NCBI RefSeq assembly: GCF_030269925.1
Contig: NC_085131.1
Location: forward strand, 4,788,001-4,852,000
Source: Bombyx mori
Taxonomy: Eukaryota; Arthropoda; Insecta; Lepidoptera; Bombycidae
Length of the DNA stretch: 64,000 nucleotides
Direction of reading: 5' to 3'
The position numbers and the translations under genes were made by a program. The notes below the pieces were generated by a model, which was not told the origin of the DNA, did not search any database, and worked only from the letters and a program-made list of their open reading frames with translations. Numbering within the stretch: position 1 is the stretch's first letter; the number at the start of each line of letters is the position of its first letter. Shown here piece after piece: positions 21,701 to 33,650 of this stretch.

Positions 21701-24197
21701 ACAGATTGCCACCTTTGATAATAGACGACTCATATAGTTGTTTGCATGAGTGCATCATGCTCATCACAAACCGGGAGAAGTGGCGATTGCTCGTGAGACG
21801 CATCACATCTGCCCGCAGCAATAATACTGACGACCACGACCGCTCTGACAAGAGTGACACAAAAAAAAGAAAATATGGCATACTAGCCTATAGGCCACTA
21901 GTTTGTAAATATTTTTTATTTTATCATAGACATTGTCAATATCATGATACAATAAACTCTGCCTAATTGAGAATAACATAATTTTCATTTTATTGCCTGT
22001 TGAATGAATGAAAATATAACTAATGCCGGACTAATTGGTAGTGCCAAAACAAACAGGGTATTGAAGTCATTGTCGTCATCAAGAGATTTTCTGACAGATA
22101 AATAATTTTATATACAAATATCAGTTTAATGTTAATTTTATTCGCAATACAAATCTATTACTTTATGTCATACTATATTAAACAATTTAATTACCTGCAT
22201 ACAAGTAACTGTTCCAACAGAGAAATCAAATGTACCAACAATATCTTCTCCGAGTTTATATGCTGATTTAAACATGCAGAACCTGCCTACTTTTCCTCGG
22301 GTGTTGGTTATCATGTATGAATTTGGACTTCTTCTTGCTGTCAAATTCTGTAATTAAAGATACACAGTTTATAGTTCGATAAAGGTTTTCAAACTACGGA
22401 ACATATCTTAGATCAAGATCATACAGAATTTAGTCAAAGAAAGAACTTCAGCTCTTCAATGTAAAGTGCAGAACAAATGCCACTATTCTCTAATAACCTT
22501 TTTACCATTGTGTAATGGGTGGATAATTGTTTCTTAAAAAAGTGAAACCTGAGAGGGGACCAAACTAATTTTTTTTTTGTTTGTAACTTTAATATGTTTT
22601 ACTATATTTCTTTTCACAATAAATTAGATTCTTTATTTTATTTTATCCATTTATAAAAGTGAAGAGGTGTTTAACTCACTTAAAACAGTAAATATTTGTA
22701 TTAATTTACCAACCTGTAAAACCTGCAATGCCATAGTCAATGGTGTCTCCACTTTCCTCTCCTCAGAAAATGGATTAGTCGGGTGAAGTTCCTCAGTAGT
22801 TTCATTACCACACAAAGCAGCAAGATCTTGCATATTTATTATTGGGCTTATTGGCAACACTCTAAACGGAATTCTGACCATTTTAATGTGAGACCCCACT
22901 TTTTGTGTTGCTATTGTTATTTTATATGAGTATTTCACTGAAGTACCTCTGTATGATGGCGGTGCTTCTATGGGGAGAGATTCTCTGTACCAGACTATAA
23001 ATTTTAATATATTCAATTTACATACAAAAGCAAGCATTATTAAAAAATTAAAAATATTTTTTTTTTTTTTAACACTAAGTTAAATTAGTTAACCTAACTT
23101 GAACACAATTTACAATAATAAAAATGTACAATGTAAATAAATACTAATAATAATAATAATCCAATAAATGTAAAGCTCACCCTCTTTAAGAACGGTTAGC
23201 TGGTAGATACCTCAATTGTTGAGTTAAGCTCGCCATTTTATAACTTTTCACAATTATTATATTGTATTAACTATGTGTACAATAACTAATGAGTGTAAAA
23301 TTTATGTTTTTTCAACAGCTCAATATTCCTACTTACATGTTTTCGTTTCACCTAGTGGTATAGTCAAGTCACAGAACAATATTTTAGGTTTACTATGGAA
23401 CACTGCGTCTCCAACATCACAGGCTGCTACTTCCAAAGAAGTTGTTTTCCCTAATATTGGGGTTTTGTCACCTTGAGCCCCTGACGTTGAATAGAAGCAA
23501 TGGAACTGTGCTGAAGCCCAAGCTAGATTTTCTAATGTGTCACTGAAAATAATCAATGCGATATAAGTACTTAACTAGCTCATACTATCCATACTATTTT
23601 CTTTCATGTTTGTACAATGATCATTATTTATAGCTTGGCATATTTCTTTTATTTATAAAAAATTTTGTACTTACTTAATAATGGTACTTAATTCTATATA
23701 ACGTGAATAAATATTTAAGAGCCGTATATAATCTATACCTACAAGCTATTTCAAAGATATTTACAAAAAGAGATTAAGGTATGGCTATAAGTTTCAAAAC
23801 ACAATTTTTTTTTACATGTTTTTTCAGAGCCTGTCCAAACAACTCCATTTAACATATTCAGAATTGAGTCCAATATTTGTTTAAAATATAATATTTTGTA
23901 CATAGTATTTGTGATTTAATATACAAAAACTGCATAATCCTTTTTAAAACTTTTAAGAAATTAAATAAAGCTTTTAGATTATAGAATTCGATTTAATAAT
24001 TCGCATATTTCTTTCTCTATCAGTTCAACAGTTGTGTTCGTATTGTTTTATGAAAACTAGTAATACAGTAGGTACCTGTGGCTTTGCGAGTTCCTATGTT
24101 CAGGTTGAGCTGTATAACAGAAAGAAATACAACATTCTATTGCTTCACCAGCTAAATATACAGTTCCTGTAGTCAATTTAGCGGATAGTTCGATCAT
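18794..24197 (-). CDS. RGP1: RGP1, Rab6 GEF complex partner (arrestin-like fold)
   Basis: Six exons on the minus strand: 24197-24076, 23542-23337, 22994-22714, 22347-22195, 20169-19983, 19002-18794. They total 1158 nt, giving 385 aa, close to human RGP1 (391 aa), with every phase matching. Recognisable blocks are MIELSAKLTTGTVYLAGEAI at the N-terminus, LENLAWASAQFHC, KPKILFCDLTIPLGETK, ESLPIEAPPSYRGTSVKYSY, GRFCMFKSAYKLGEDIVGT and SLQWRLHFEFVTT near the C-terminus. Family knowledge: RGP1 pairs with RIC1 at the Golgi to activate Rab6 for endosome-to-Golgi traffic. The intron between exons 20169 and 22195 holds two full-length Bm1 elements facing each other in opposite orientation. The gene is head-to-head with the RhoGAP gene and tail-to-tail with RRP15. 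Confidence 0.95.
19050..19372 (+). mobile_element. Helitron-like non-autonomous element
   Basis: Begins TCTATCTATACATATAAATA and ends GGGCGGGTCGCTAG followed by T, with GAAACATTA/GCGAAGCGAGG near the 3-prime end. CTAG ends and lack of inverted repeats suit lepidopteran Helitrons. It lies in RGP1 intron 5. A relative in opposite orientation is at 54853-55216. Confidence 0.65.
20198..20655 (-). repeat. Bm1 SINE, full length
   Basis: Complete minus-strand copy: tRNA-like head (GGCCTAAAG.. inverse at about 20637-20655) through to the A-rich tail at about 20200-20230. Faces the plus-strand copy 225 bp away. Confidence 0.9.
20880..21319 (+). repeat. Bm1 SINE, full length
   Basis: Complete copy with pol III A-box side (GGCCTAAAGGATAAGACGTC), B-box region (GTTCGAATTCC), body and terminal A-run. 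It forms an inverted pair with 20198-20655 in one RGP1 intron. Confidence 0.92.
21640..21990 (+). repeat. Possible LINE ORF2 remnant
   Basis: An open frame at 21697-21966 contains NREKWRLLVRRI, similar in style to the end of some LINE polyproteins, followed by an A-rich low-complexity stretch. Weak evidence. Confidence 0.35.
23170..23285 (+). repeat. Short retroelement 3-prime end, copy 2
   Basis: Sister of 9115-9215: CCCTCTTTAAGAACGG.., TTGTTGAGTTAAGCTCGCCA.., TGTGTACAATAA. In an RGP1 intron. Confidence 0.6.
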
Positions 24198-24559
24198 CTT
24201 GTAAAAAATGGTTTATTTATGTTAGTAAATCAGAATCTTTACGAATTATTCAATTCAAAATATTTATCGCAATTCCTACATTGGTGAGCTGTCAGTTCTT
24301 TTTTATTTAATTTATTAATTGGGAAGGCAAAGGGAACGCATCTGAAATCTCAAAATTTTATTAAGTACCTACTTTTCAAAAGGATAAGTCACTTCAGCAA
24401 TTTCCACGGTAAAGAAATAATATCACGTTATAAAAATGCAAATTTAGCATAAAATATATTTGAGTGAAACTTTTTTCAAATGGTACCTATGAGGTTCTTT
24501 TTTTAAAAATGTGCAACATTTGATTATCGACTTTCAGTTATTTTTTTAAATTCAACTTA

Positions 24560-25860
24560 GACAAAAAAGATGGATAAATTCCAGTGATTTTTGAATGCAA
24601 GTTCCGACGCGGAACTAACGCTGCAGAAACAGCTAACAATATCAATGTTGCGTTTGGAGAGGATACTGTTAATGAACGCACTGCGCCATTTTGGTTTAAA
24701 CGCTTTCGTGATGGAAATTTGATTGGAAGAACGAACCACGTGGAAGACCGCCCACACATGTGAATAATAATGAATTGAAAAGATGATGAAAGCCGATCCG
24801 AGCCAAACTACCTAGGAATTAGCGGCATTGTTTAAGATTACCTTACCAACAATATTGACTCATTTGCGTCAAATCAATAAAATAAAAAAATATGGAAAAT
24901 GGGTGCCTCATGATTTAACTGATCTGCAAAAAGAAACGCATGTTAAGACTTGTTTTGCCTTGTGGAATCGGTACAGAAAAGAAGGAATATTGGACCGAAT
25001 TGTGACATGTGATGAAAAGTGGATTCTTCACGATAACCATAAACGAAAGATGCAATCTCTGACCCAAAGTCAAACGCTGCAGCAGTGTCCTAAAGCAAAG
25101 CTTACCAATAACAAGGTGATGGTGTTTGGTGGTCTCATCTTTTTTTTCTCTCCTACCTAAGCTGATGGTCTTGAGAGACCATATCAGCGTAACTTTAACT
25201 AGTAGGTGAGCTCACGGAGCTCAACCCTGACGACGTTGCTAACACGAACCCTAGCAAGAGCCGTGCTTCGCAGAATCTACCACCGGATCGAAAACACGAC
25301 CCACTGAGAAGATCCGGCGAGAAACTCAGTGGGCTGTGACAGTGGGTAAATTTATTCGCCGAGCCCTTCGTCGCAAGCGACGCTTTCGACGAGAACAATG
25401 ATCCGTGCTTGGGGTACCTAGAAGCATCGTTAGTGGATCGGGAGGATCCGAAATGACGTGTGGTCTCAGCATGCTGTTATTCTCTGTAGCTTTCTCCGAT
25501 CTGGTCAGCCAATAATGGCAGATGTCTATTGTGCCAAACTCCGAACAATGATACCAAAACTTGCAGTGAAACAGCCTCGACTCATGAATCAATCTTCACC
25601 ATTATTGCGCCATGATAACGCGAGATCTCATACAGCACGAGAAACCGTTTTAACTTTACAGGAACTGCAATTAGAAGCCACTCGTCACTCTCCGTATTCG
25701 CTAGACCTTGCTCAACAGACTACAATTTTGTCGTGATTTAGACAATTTTCTTCCCAGGAGGCAGTACAAAATGCTTTCACACAGCTTGTAGAATCTAGAT
25801 CATCAGAGTTCTATCGCAAAGGCATAAATTACCTTCTGGTAGCAATGTATAGATAATAAT
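24560..25860 (+). mobile_element. Mariner transposase pseudogene
   Basis: Broken pieces of one mariner transposase: N-terminal helix-turn-helix region (NAAETANNINVAFGEDTVNE), WVPHDLTDLQKETHVKTCF, then VTCDEKW (first catalytic Asp) and RHDNARSHTA (second). The third Asp (TDY context near 25720) lies in a shifted frame. At least two stops, frame changes and a 322-bp insertion make it dead. Inverted ends were not identified. Confidence 0.85.
25138..25459 (-). mobile_element. 5-prime-truncated LINE tail inserted in the mariner
   Basis: A minus-strand LINE 3-prime end (poly(A) side at 25138). It is flanked by the direct repeat GTGGTCTCA at 25129-25137 and 25460-25468, which was single in the mariner before insertion. 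Confidence 0.88.
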
Positions 25861-26309
25861 GGTAGATATTTTGATTAAATAAATAAGTGAAATGAAAAAA
25901 AAGCGAATTTCAATTTTTTAGAACAAATCGACAATTTCATGATTTAACCCATAATATTTTTGTTGTTGGAAAATGCAATGTTTCTTTTGCCAGTGAAATA
26001 AAAATTCCGTTCCTCACAAAAAAAAACAAATTGGAATTTAAATTAATAACTACGGGGAATCGAGTGCAAGATAATATTTAAAGTACGGTACTAACATTGC
26101 ATAACAGCAAAATTTATTATAGTAATATTCCTATCATACTTCAAGACGTGTACATATCCCACTTTGCGCCGAAAATAATTTAAAGTTGACAGGTCGTATT
26201 CTAGTGAAAAGGTTACGTAAAAAGGAATTTAAAATAACGAACTTGCGAATCGAATGGTCAATTCGAAATAATAGACCAAAACTCAACAAATGTAAAATAG
26301 ATAAACAAA

Positions 26310-29300
26310 ATGCTTATATCAGATGGTATAAACCACGGGAAATTACAATCAATAATTCTTGGTGAACTGAAAAAAGCAGGTCTTAAGCATCGTCTAAAGA
26401 AGATAATTCTTAAAAATATCAAAGTAAATGAATAATAATTATGGTTCATTGGTGTTATACGAAGGAAATGTATGAAAATTAATCTATCAATATACAATTT
26501 CAGGATAACAAGACGGTGTTTGGAGCACCATTGCTGAAAGTTCCATCATGCAGTGTTATATGCTGTGGCAGTACACTAAGTGTACCCCAGATTGTGACCG
26601 AAATGTCCTCAGTGCTTCGAGCTAATGCACATATAGAAGGCTTATTCCGAAAAGCGGGATCACAGTCACGTCAAAAGGATATCAAGGTAATTGATCCTTA
26701 TTAATATTTTTTAATGTGTTCTCACCTTGACATAAAATTAGAGCCCTTAAAAATTTGCCATTAACTAGACAAAAAGTGGTTTATGTCAGTTATTAAGTAT
26801 AGTATTAGGATTGTATGTCCAACTTTATACATATTTATTGCTGGTAGTCAATAAACAATATGTTAAGATTTTAAATAAATCTCTATGTTAATACTGCAAA
26901 TATGATAATGATATGAAAATGATAATACTGCACGAAGCATTATAAATTAATTATTTTTCCAAAACAATTCTAGCGTTTATTAGATGCTGGAGGATGCGTC
27001 TCTGATGGGCATCATCCAATTGATGTGGCAAGTGTATTGAAACTTTACTTAAGATGTCTACCTGAGCCTCTCATCAGTGCTGAAGTCCAAGACTTATTAT
27101 TGCGATGTCGTCTTACTGCTGGTGATGAGGCTCTTAAACCTATCCTGCACACATTACTATTACTGCCAGTATTACATGTTCATCTCCTTCACTATGTTAT
27201 GGAGGTATGTTAAAAAGTTAAATACTTTTTTATTAATGTGCATGAGGAAATATTACTATTGTAAATCAAATAAGTTGGCAAGAGCTACCAAGCTATTAAA
27301 AATATAAATTTACACACTAAACAATACTAACCACCTAGTTAGTGCTAGTACTATTGGTGCCCATCATGAGTACTAGTGAACAATTTTCCTCATATAAAAA
27401 TATTTAAGACATAGAAATGCATGCAATGTGTTAGAGATGATAGATATAGAAACACCTTAACAAAAAAAAACATATACATAGACAGCATTGACAATAGGTG
27501 TTTTGGAAAGTGAAAAAAATGTCTGTTGGTTGGTAAAGTAAAACAAAATAAGAAAACTGCGATTCTGATTTAAAAAAATATCTGCATAATTGATTCTAAT
27601 TTATACGTGTGTTAGTAGTATATTATTTCGTAGCTGCCAAGATCTTTAAATTATGTCACAATGAATCTGTTTGCTTATAGGCTAAATGCGGCTTTCAAAA
27701 ATATTAAAAACCCAATTCCATATCGACGCATGAAAGGCAAACATGACTAAGCGACAATAACTGCTTTGTACATAAATGATAGGCAATAACCATATTCGAT
27801 GCGCAAAAAAATATATTTCTAGGTCTATTAAAATCATTTCAATCCTACAGCTACTAGCTAGATTCTACTACAGCTAGATTCGTTAAAATAAATTTTGTTT
27901 TCAGCTATTTCAACTTTAAATTAGTCTACTTTACTACGCATTGTCGCTTAATCACGTTTGCCTTTCAAGCGTCGATATACACTCTTGCGTTTGTGACCTG
28001 TTTCGCCAGAGACATACCAGCTATTGCTGAGCTACGAGTGCAGAATGAACGAATGCTGTTGGACTTTTCTTTCTTATTACTATTGTTTGTGCTGTTTACA
28101 TTTTTTATTATCTTGCAGTTATTAAACTATATTGCATCAAACCATAAACAAAATTTAATGGACTCATCAAACCTGGCTATAGTAATGGCACCTAGTATTA
28201 TGCCATTACCAGCTTCTGCTTCCACACAGAGATTGGAACATCATGTGGCACTTGTTAAGGTATATTTTTAACAAATTGATAATTAAAACAACAATAAAAA
28301 CTTTACTTGAACCTTACTTAATAATAATCACACTTTACAAAAAGTCACGGAGGCAATTTTTATTATCATGTTATTTTTTAACAGATGTTCATTGAAAACT
28401 CTCAACACATAGGGTTACTAACGGAAGATCTAATGATGCAATTGGATGATGACTCTGCAATTTATAGAGCTAGAAGAAAAAAAAGACGTAGTGGGTCTCT
28501 TAACCGTAAGTTAATGTAAATTAAGCATAAACAAAGCAGCAATTTTTTTTTTTTATATCCTAGATGTGGTTGGACGAGCTCACCTGATGTTAAGTGGTTA
28601 CTGGAGTCCATAGACATCTACAACGTAAATGCGCCACACACCTTGAGATATAAGTTCTAAGGTCTCAAATATAGTAACAACGGCTGCCCCACCCTTCAAA
28701 CCGAAACGCATTACTGCTTCACGGCAGAAACAGGCAGGGTGGTGGTACCTACCCGCGCGGACTCACAAGAGGTCCTACCACCAGTAAATTGTTAATTTAT
28801 TACTCGTTTTTCAAATCATTCTGTTCACAAACCTTATTGTTATTATATAATATGATGAAACAAGAGTGAGAAGCAGTGGGCTCACTTGTGGATCTGTTCC
28901 GGAGCCATTCCAAACATTTTCATCGGTTCCTGGATCGGATTCCTCTAAGCTATTTTTATTTCATCAGTACCATATGACATATGCGTCAATAACTCATCCG
29001 ATCAAGTGTCGCCTTCTGGCGAACCTACTGTATCCTTACAGCTCATTGTTGCTCTCGAACTTAGTCCAAAAGAAATTAAGAGAAGGAGAAATACTAGTGT
29101 ATACTCTCTAAAGACATGCCTAGCATAATCACGGAAAAATAGAGACCAAAGATTGAGGCAATCATCTTCAAACTCACACTCCCTCCTATCTATCCCTTAT
29201 TGCCAATTTTTATGAAAGAAACATCATTATAAAGATAACTTTTGATTTCGGTATCTTACCAATGAACCCAGGCTTCGTACTCAGTGACAAGGTTAAGAAC

Positions 29301-32300
29301 CTCATAGACACAACCCAGTTTTTCGCCGGATCTTCTCAGTGGTTGGCGATTCCGATTCTGTGGTAGATTCTACCGAGCACCGCTCTTGCCGGTGGCAGTG
29401 CTAGTACATTTACTTAAGTTGGGCCCTGTCAACTCACCTACTAGTACACACTACATAGCCTACATAGGCTACCAGCGAATAGGTAGAAAAAAAAACAACA
29501 ACATTTGAAAGGTGGAACAGTCTTTGTACAAAACAATCGAGTTTTCGATTACCTATCTGATGGTGGTGTCTATGAGCTCTGGTAACTACCGGAGCCCATA
29601 GACATCTACAACTTAAATGCCGCCACCTATGCCAACATATAACTATACTTGAGACCTTAGAATTTATATCTCAAGGTGGGTGGCGCATTTACGTTGTAGA
29701 TGTCTATGGGCTCCAGTAACCACTTAACACCAGGTGGGCTGTGAGCTCGTCCACCCATCTAAGCAATAAAAAAAATAACACTCGTGGACTAGTTCCAACA
29801 ACGCAGGCTTGTTCTGATCAGTCTGTTGCATGAACAAACGTCTTTTTTTGATACTTATTTATATGCTATGCGATACAGTTCATGACCGTTTAAGTTGACC
29901 CCTTGAAACATGATCGAAAAAATTCTCATTAGAATTTATTTTTGTATTTATTTGTGATTGATTCTATCAATATACAGAAAGAAATCAGAGATGTAGCAGA
30001 GTAAGTAAAGGCAGTAGACACTCAATGAAAGTCACTGCATATGGAGATTCGCCTGGGCGAACGCATCTTTTTATAATTACTTTTATTCGTTGTTTGTTCT
30101 GAATTAAATTCTGATCACGGGTATAGCAGCATATTATCACTATAATCCTCACCCCCACCTCCATCTTGGGGGAGGCTTATGCACAGCAGTGAATGTCAGA
30201 GGGCTAATTTTTTTTATTGTTTTGTTCCAAACGACATTAATAAAGCAACATTAATTATCACAACAACGCCGAGCTACAGGCGGCGGTTAATTAACCTGAA
30301 TAATGGTAACCACAAACCATGAGGACTAAATTCCCTCAATAAGAGTGGCGATGGTACCGTGGGAAAGTATCATTAGTATTTCTCCCAACCCAAAAATTAG
30401 AATTTATAAATATACTTTTTTCTAGGAATGATTTCTGGGCTACGCAAAATGGTGTCCAGTAGCGTGCACACTCCCGCAACGGTACGAGAAAGCGGTAAAA
30501 CTCCAATTCTAAGCAAGTCTGCTTCGAAACGGAAGTGCGATAATTATGAGGGACTGTCTGCAAAAACGAGGTAAGTTCTTATTTTTATTATAGTTTCAAA
30601 GTGACGACGTAGCTGTAATATGCTGTATTACTGGTGGTTGGACCTCTTGTGAGTCCGCACGGGTAGGTACCACCACCCTGCCTATTTCTGCCGTGAAGCA
30701 GTAATTCGTTTCGACTAGAAGGGTGCAGCAGCTGTTGTAATTATACTGAAACCTTAGAACTCATATCTCAAGGTGGGTGGCGGCATTTACATTGTAGATG
30801 TCTATGGACTCGTAACCACTCGTAACCAGATGGGTTGTGAGCTCGTCCAGCTAACTAAGCAATAAAAAAAACATAATAAATCTAATTTAAAATTCACATA
30901 TGTTCCAGGAAAGACATAACCAATGGACTACCTCAAAAGGAATTAGCTTTTACACCCATGAAGATGTAAGTAATGGTGGTATACTAACAACTAGAGTCTA
31001 GTTACTAGACGTTTAAGTAAAAATATCCTTCAAACACACGTGAAGCAAAACTTTTTACATTTCTGGCAGACCCGCTGAGTTTCTTGCCAGTTCTGCTCAG
31101 GACGGAGGCTAGTTTTTGTGAATTGGCGGTAGTTCTTTTGACGTTCAACAAGTATGTACTTTCATTTATGTTGAATAAAATTTTTTTGATTTGATGTTTT
31201 AGGGGAATCGAGAGGAAAAGACTGCGGCTAAGCTTAATGGACGCTAGGAGTACACCTATTATAAACTCAGATTTCAGCTCACATAAAAATTCAGAAACCA
31301 GTATTAGTAGCGAGGACTTGTTGACATCCACCGAACATTTGTTCAGTGCTCACAACACGATCGATTTATCACCGGACATGAAACAAGAGAAAGATTACGT
31401 CAGAATTTCCAAACAAGAATATGAGGAAATCAAAAGTAGAGTTTCCGCCATCGAGAACAGACTCTCAAGGGAATTCACTGATGCAATACAGCCACGTATA
31501 CAACCTTTACAGCAAGTACAGAATGTGTATGAACAAACTCTGGAAGAAGTAGCAATGCTTCATTGTCCCAGTTCAGATAATTTAGCTCGTAGATTAAGCA
31601 AGGAGCTTAAAATTCGACCCACAGAAGAAGCCAAAATTATACGGTCCCCGAGTGCTAGGAAAATAGGCTCAATACGAAGACGATCGAAAGAAAACCTTAC
31701 AAAAATAGTGAGGCACAAATCTTGGAATGTGCCTTCACAGTCTCAAGCTAGTCACGTCACCGATAGGTTTTATCCTTACATCGGTCTGAGTCGTCAAAGA
31801 ACGAAAAGTGCCAAACCCGCAAAAACGACGCCAAAAATTAAAATCACTGATTGGGAGGAATCTGACAACTCATTCAATAATACTTCTGACAGTAGTAAAA
31901 AATATCATCTCAGGAAACGGACCAGTCTTGCTCCAGATTATAATCGAGAAAAACCTGTTAGTAAAATTCAAGCTCGAAGATCATTAAATTTAACAAGCAA
32001 TAATAGTTTTGAAAATACGCTTTCGGAAACTTCGTTGAATAATTCGCATGATTCTAGCGGAAAGTCGAATAGCTTAGAACAGAGGCCCTGTTATCAAAAC
32101 GTGGTCGATCGAAACACACACAAATATGCTAAAAAGAGTCCAATACAGCAGAAATGGCGAAGCGCAGCCGCTTTCTTCATGAACAAGACCGGCGAAGTTG
32201 ACAGCTCTGGGACGACGGGAAGGCCGTCCGTGAACAAACTCAGGCGGCAAAACGCCGGAGCAGTTCTTGCGAAAGCAAAATTATTCGAATCTAGTTCTGA

Positions 32301-32754
32301 TAAATCATCTGAACGAAATGAAAAAGTTGCCAATATCGGCTTTGCGAGGCGTCCCAGGGTTAGTGGTCAACAACCGATAAGAACCCAAAAAGCTGTCGCT
32401 CTTGTTAGGCCTAAGATGCATGGCAGTGAGGAACCCATCACACCTGTGAAAAGTATTAAGAATATACCCGCTGCGCCGTTTGTGCCTACCAAGTCTTCAC
32501 TATATAATGAATGGAGAACAAATAAGATGTCATCGCCAATCAAGAAAGTAACTTCTCCTCAAACGAATGCGGCAAACTTTACGTGTAGAACTCCACAAAT
32601 ACCAACCCTAAAAAAGTCTCTCATTACCAGTAAAACTACAAGAACTATTGTCCAGTCTGCAGATGGAAAGAAGTCCAATACCCCGATGAAAGCAGTACAT
32701 GTATCACCTAAAAGAAGATCACCGCGACAAAAACTCCAACGAACATACAATTAA
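26310..32754 (+). CDS. RhoGAP domain protein, ARHGAP11A/RhoGAP54D-like
   Basis: Eight exons: 26310-26423, 26504-26686, 26974-27204, 28119-28259, 28385-28505, 30426-30570, 30909-30965, 31203-32754. They total 2544 nt, giving 847 aa in consistent phase. The RhoGAP domain spans about residues 43-240. Arg87 in IEGLFRKAGS sits at the catalytic arginine-finger position, followed by LRCLPEPLIS and DSSNLAIVMAPSIM, all typical of active RhoGAPs. After the domain come KKRRSGSLNR and TPILSKSASKRK, which resemble the region after the domain in ARHGAP11A. The long last exon encodes a basic, Ser-rich, probably disordered tail with a short helical stretch (EYEEIKSRVSAIENRLSREF). Five sites fit the CDK consensus S/T-P-x-K/R. 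Function inferred: a Rho inactivator, possibly mitotic or cytokinetic as in the ARHGAP11A family. The orthology call is likely but not proven. Confidence 0.9.
27720..27979 (+). mobile_element. MITE copy A (TCGACGC ends, TA duplication)
   Basis: About 260 bp with inverted ends containing TGAAAGGCAAAC and ACTAAGCGACAAT (about 36 bp each), apparently inside a TA duplication. In an intron of the RhoGAP gene. A copy in reverse orientation is at 53470-53733. Confidence 0.85.
28544..28787 (-). repeat. Bm1 SINE, headless
   Basis: Minus-strand copy in a RhoGAP intron, about 40 bp after an exon donor, with its T-run at 28539-28550. Confidence 0.88.
29318..29493 (+). repeat. LINE 3-prime tail
   Basis: GCCGGATCTTCTCAGTGG.. 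to TAGGTAGAAAAAAAAA, same tail family as 60795-61110, plus orientation, in a RhoGAP intron. Confidence 0.65.
29577..29780 (+). repeat. Bm1 fragments in inverted arrangement
   Basis: A short minus-strand fragment (about 29577-29630) is followed by a plus-strand 3-prime half (about 29637-29775) ending in an A-run. Confidence 0.75.
30160..30235 (+). repeat. Short LINE tail fragment
   Basis: GGGGAGGCTTATGCACAGCA.. resembles the usual lepidopteran GGAGGCCTATGCCCAGCAG retroelement ending. Confidence 0.45.
30631..30870 (+). repeat. Bm1 SINE, headless
   Basis: Plus-strand copy in the RhoGAP intron between exons 30570 and 30909. The A-run ends about 38 bp before the next exon. Confidence 0.85.
31035..31196 (+). 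repeat. LINE 3-prime tail abutting a coding exon
   Basis: ACCCGCTGAGTTTCTTGCCA.. to TTGAATAAAATT.. matches the tail at 61953-62090. It ends six bases before the last RhoGAP exon (31203). Confidence 0.7.
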
Positions 32755-33009
32755 ACATTTTAATAGTATTATATATTGTAAAGTTACTATTGTTTGATAA
32801 TTTTTAAATCAAGTGGCCATATTATATATAAATAATTAACCTTTACCTACTCATCTTGATTTGTATTAAAATAAAAATGAATACATGCTATTTCATTTCT
32901 ATATATCTTACATTGTGACACATCACGCGTTTAAATTCATAATACAACCATAAAATTACATTATCAACCAATCCATGTTTAGATGCGTTTTGAATGAACA
33001 CTATTGCGA

Positions 33010-33225
33010 TTTGGTAGACAAACATGCTTAATGGTGAGTGGCCACCGAGTGTTCAGACATCAGCAATGCCAGAGGTTCAACTAAGCTACTTTCAACTTTT
33101 TCAAACCTCTGAAGAAGGACTTGGTAGCGCTCAGGAAATATCTTGCGGAAGAAACTTAATTTCAAAGCCAGTTGATACGTGGCAAAAAATATCTTTGGAA
33201 ATAGCGCATGAGCACAGGGGTTAAA
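33010..33225 (-). repeat. Old Jockey-like LINE tail
   Basis: The minus strand aligns by eye in blocks with 1895-2130 and 33520-33650 (TTTCCAAAGATATTTTTTGC, GGCATTGCTGATGTC). The 66-codon frame across it is not a gene. Confidence 0.5.
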
Positions 33226-33514
33226 TCACATTAATAGTTATATTAAATATAGTATAGCAAATATGAAGTGTTATTATCTATGATATAGTTGAACTGTGCT
33301 CGGGAGAGATATAAATGAAGTTAATGGGATCATTTCAAACAACTCGTCAACATCTCTTCCTACAAGCACTTCAATACTCTCATGAGGATTTGATAATGAC
33401 ATCGATACTGTTTTTTCTTCAAATGAGGCATTGATAGAATAGTAATAATATTAATTAAAAAATAGTATTTAATCTATGGTTTGAAGTATTTGTTAGTAGT
33501 CTATGAGCTACGGT

Positions 33515-33650
33515 AACCACTTACCATTAAGCGGATTACGTTAGGCAGCGGCTTAGCTCTGCCCCTGGCATTGCTGAAGTCCATGGGCGACGGTGACCAC
33601 TCCTTATCAGGTCGACCATATGCTCGTCTGCCTACAAGGGTAATGTAAAA
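33515..33650 (+). repeat. LINE 3-prime tail (Jockey-like family)
   Basis: GGCAGCGGCTTAGCTCTGCC.., CCATGGGCGACGGTGACCAC.., CTCGTCTGCCTACAAGGG followed by an A-run. Confidence 0.6.

Larger units (their letters stand above)
24198..26309. other. Divergent intergenic region RGP1/RhoGAP
   Basis: About 2.1 kb between start codons. Most is taken by a dead mariner (about 24560-25860) with a nested LINE tail. About 360 bp remain on the RGP1 side and about 450 bp on the RhoGAP side for promoters. Confidence 0.6.

Noticed and set aside
33024..33224. 66-codon plus-strand frame
   Set aside because: Antisense to an old LINE tail and not conserved in the sister copies.
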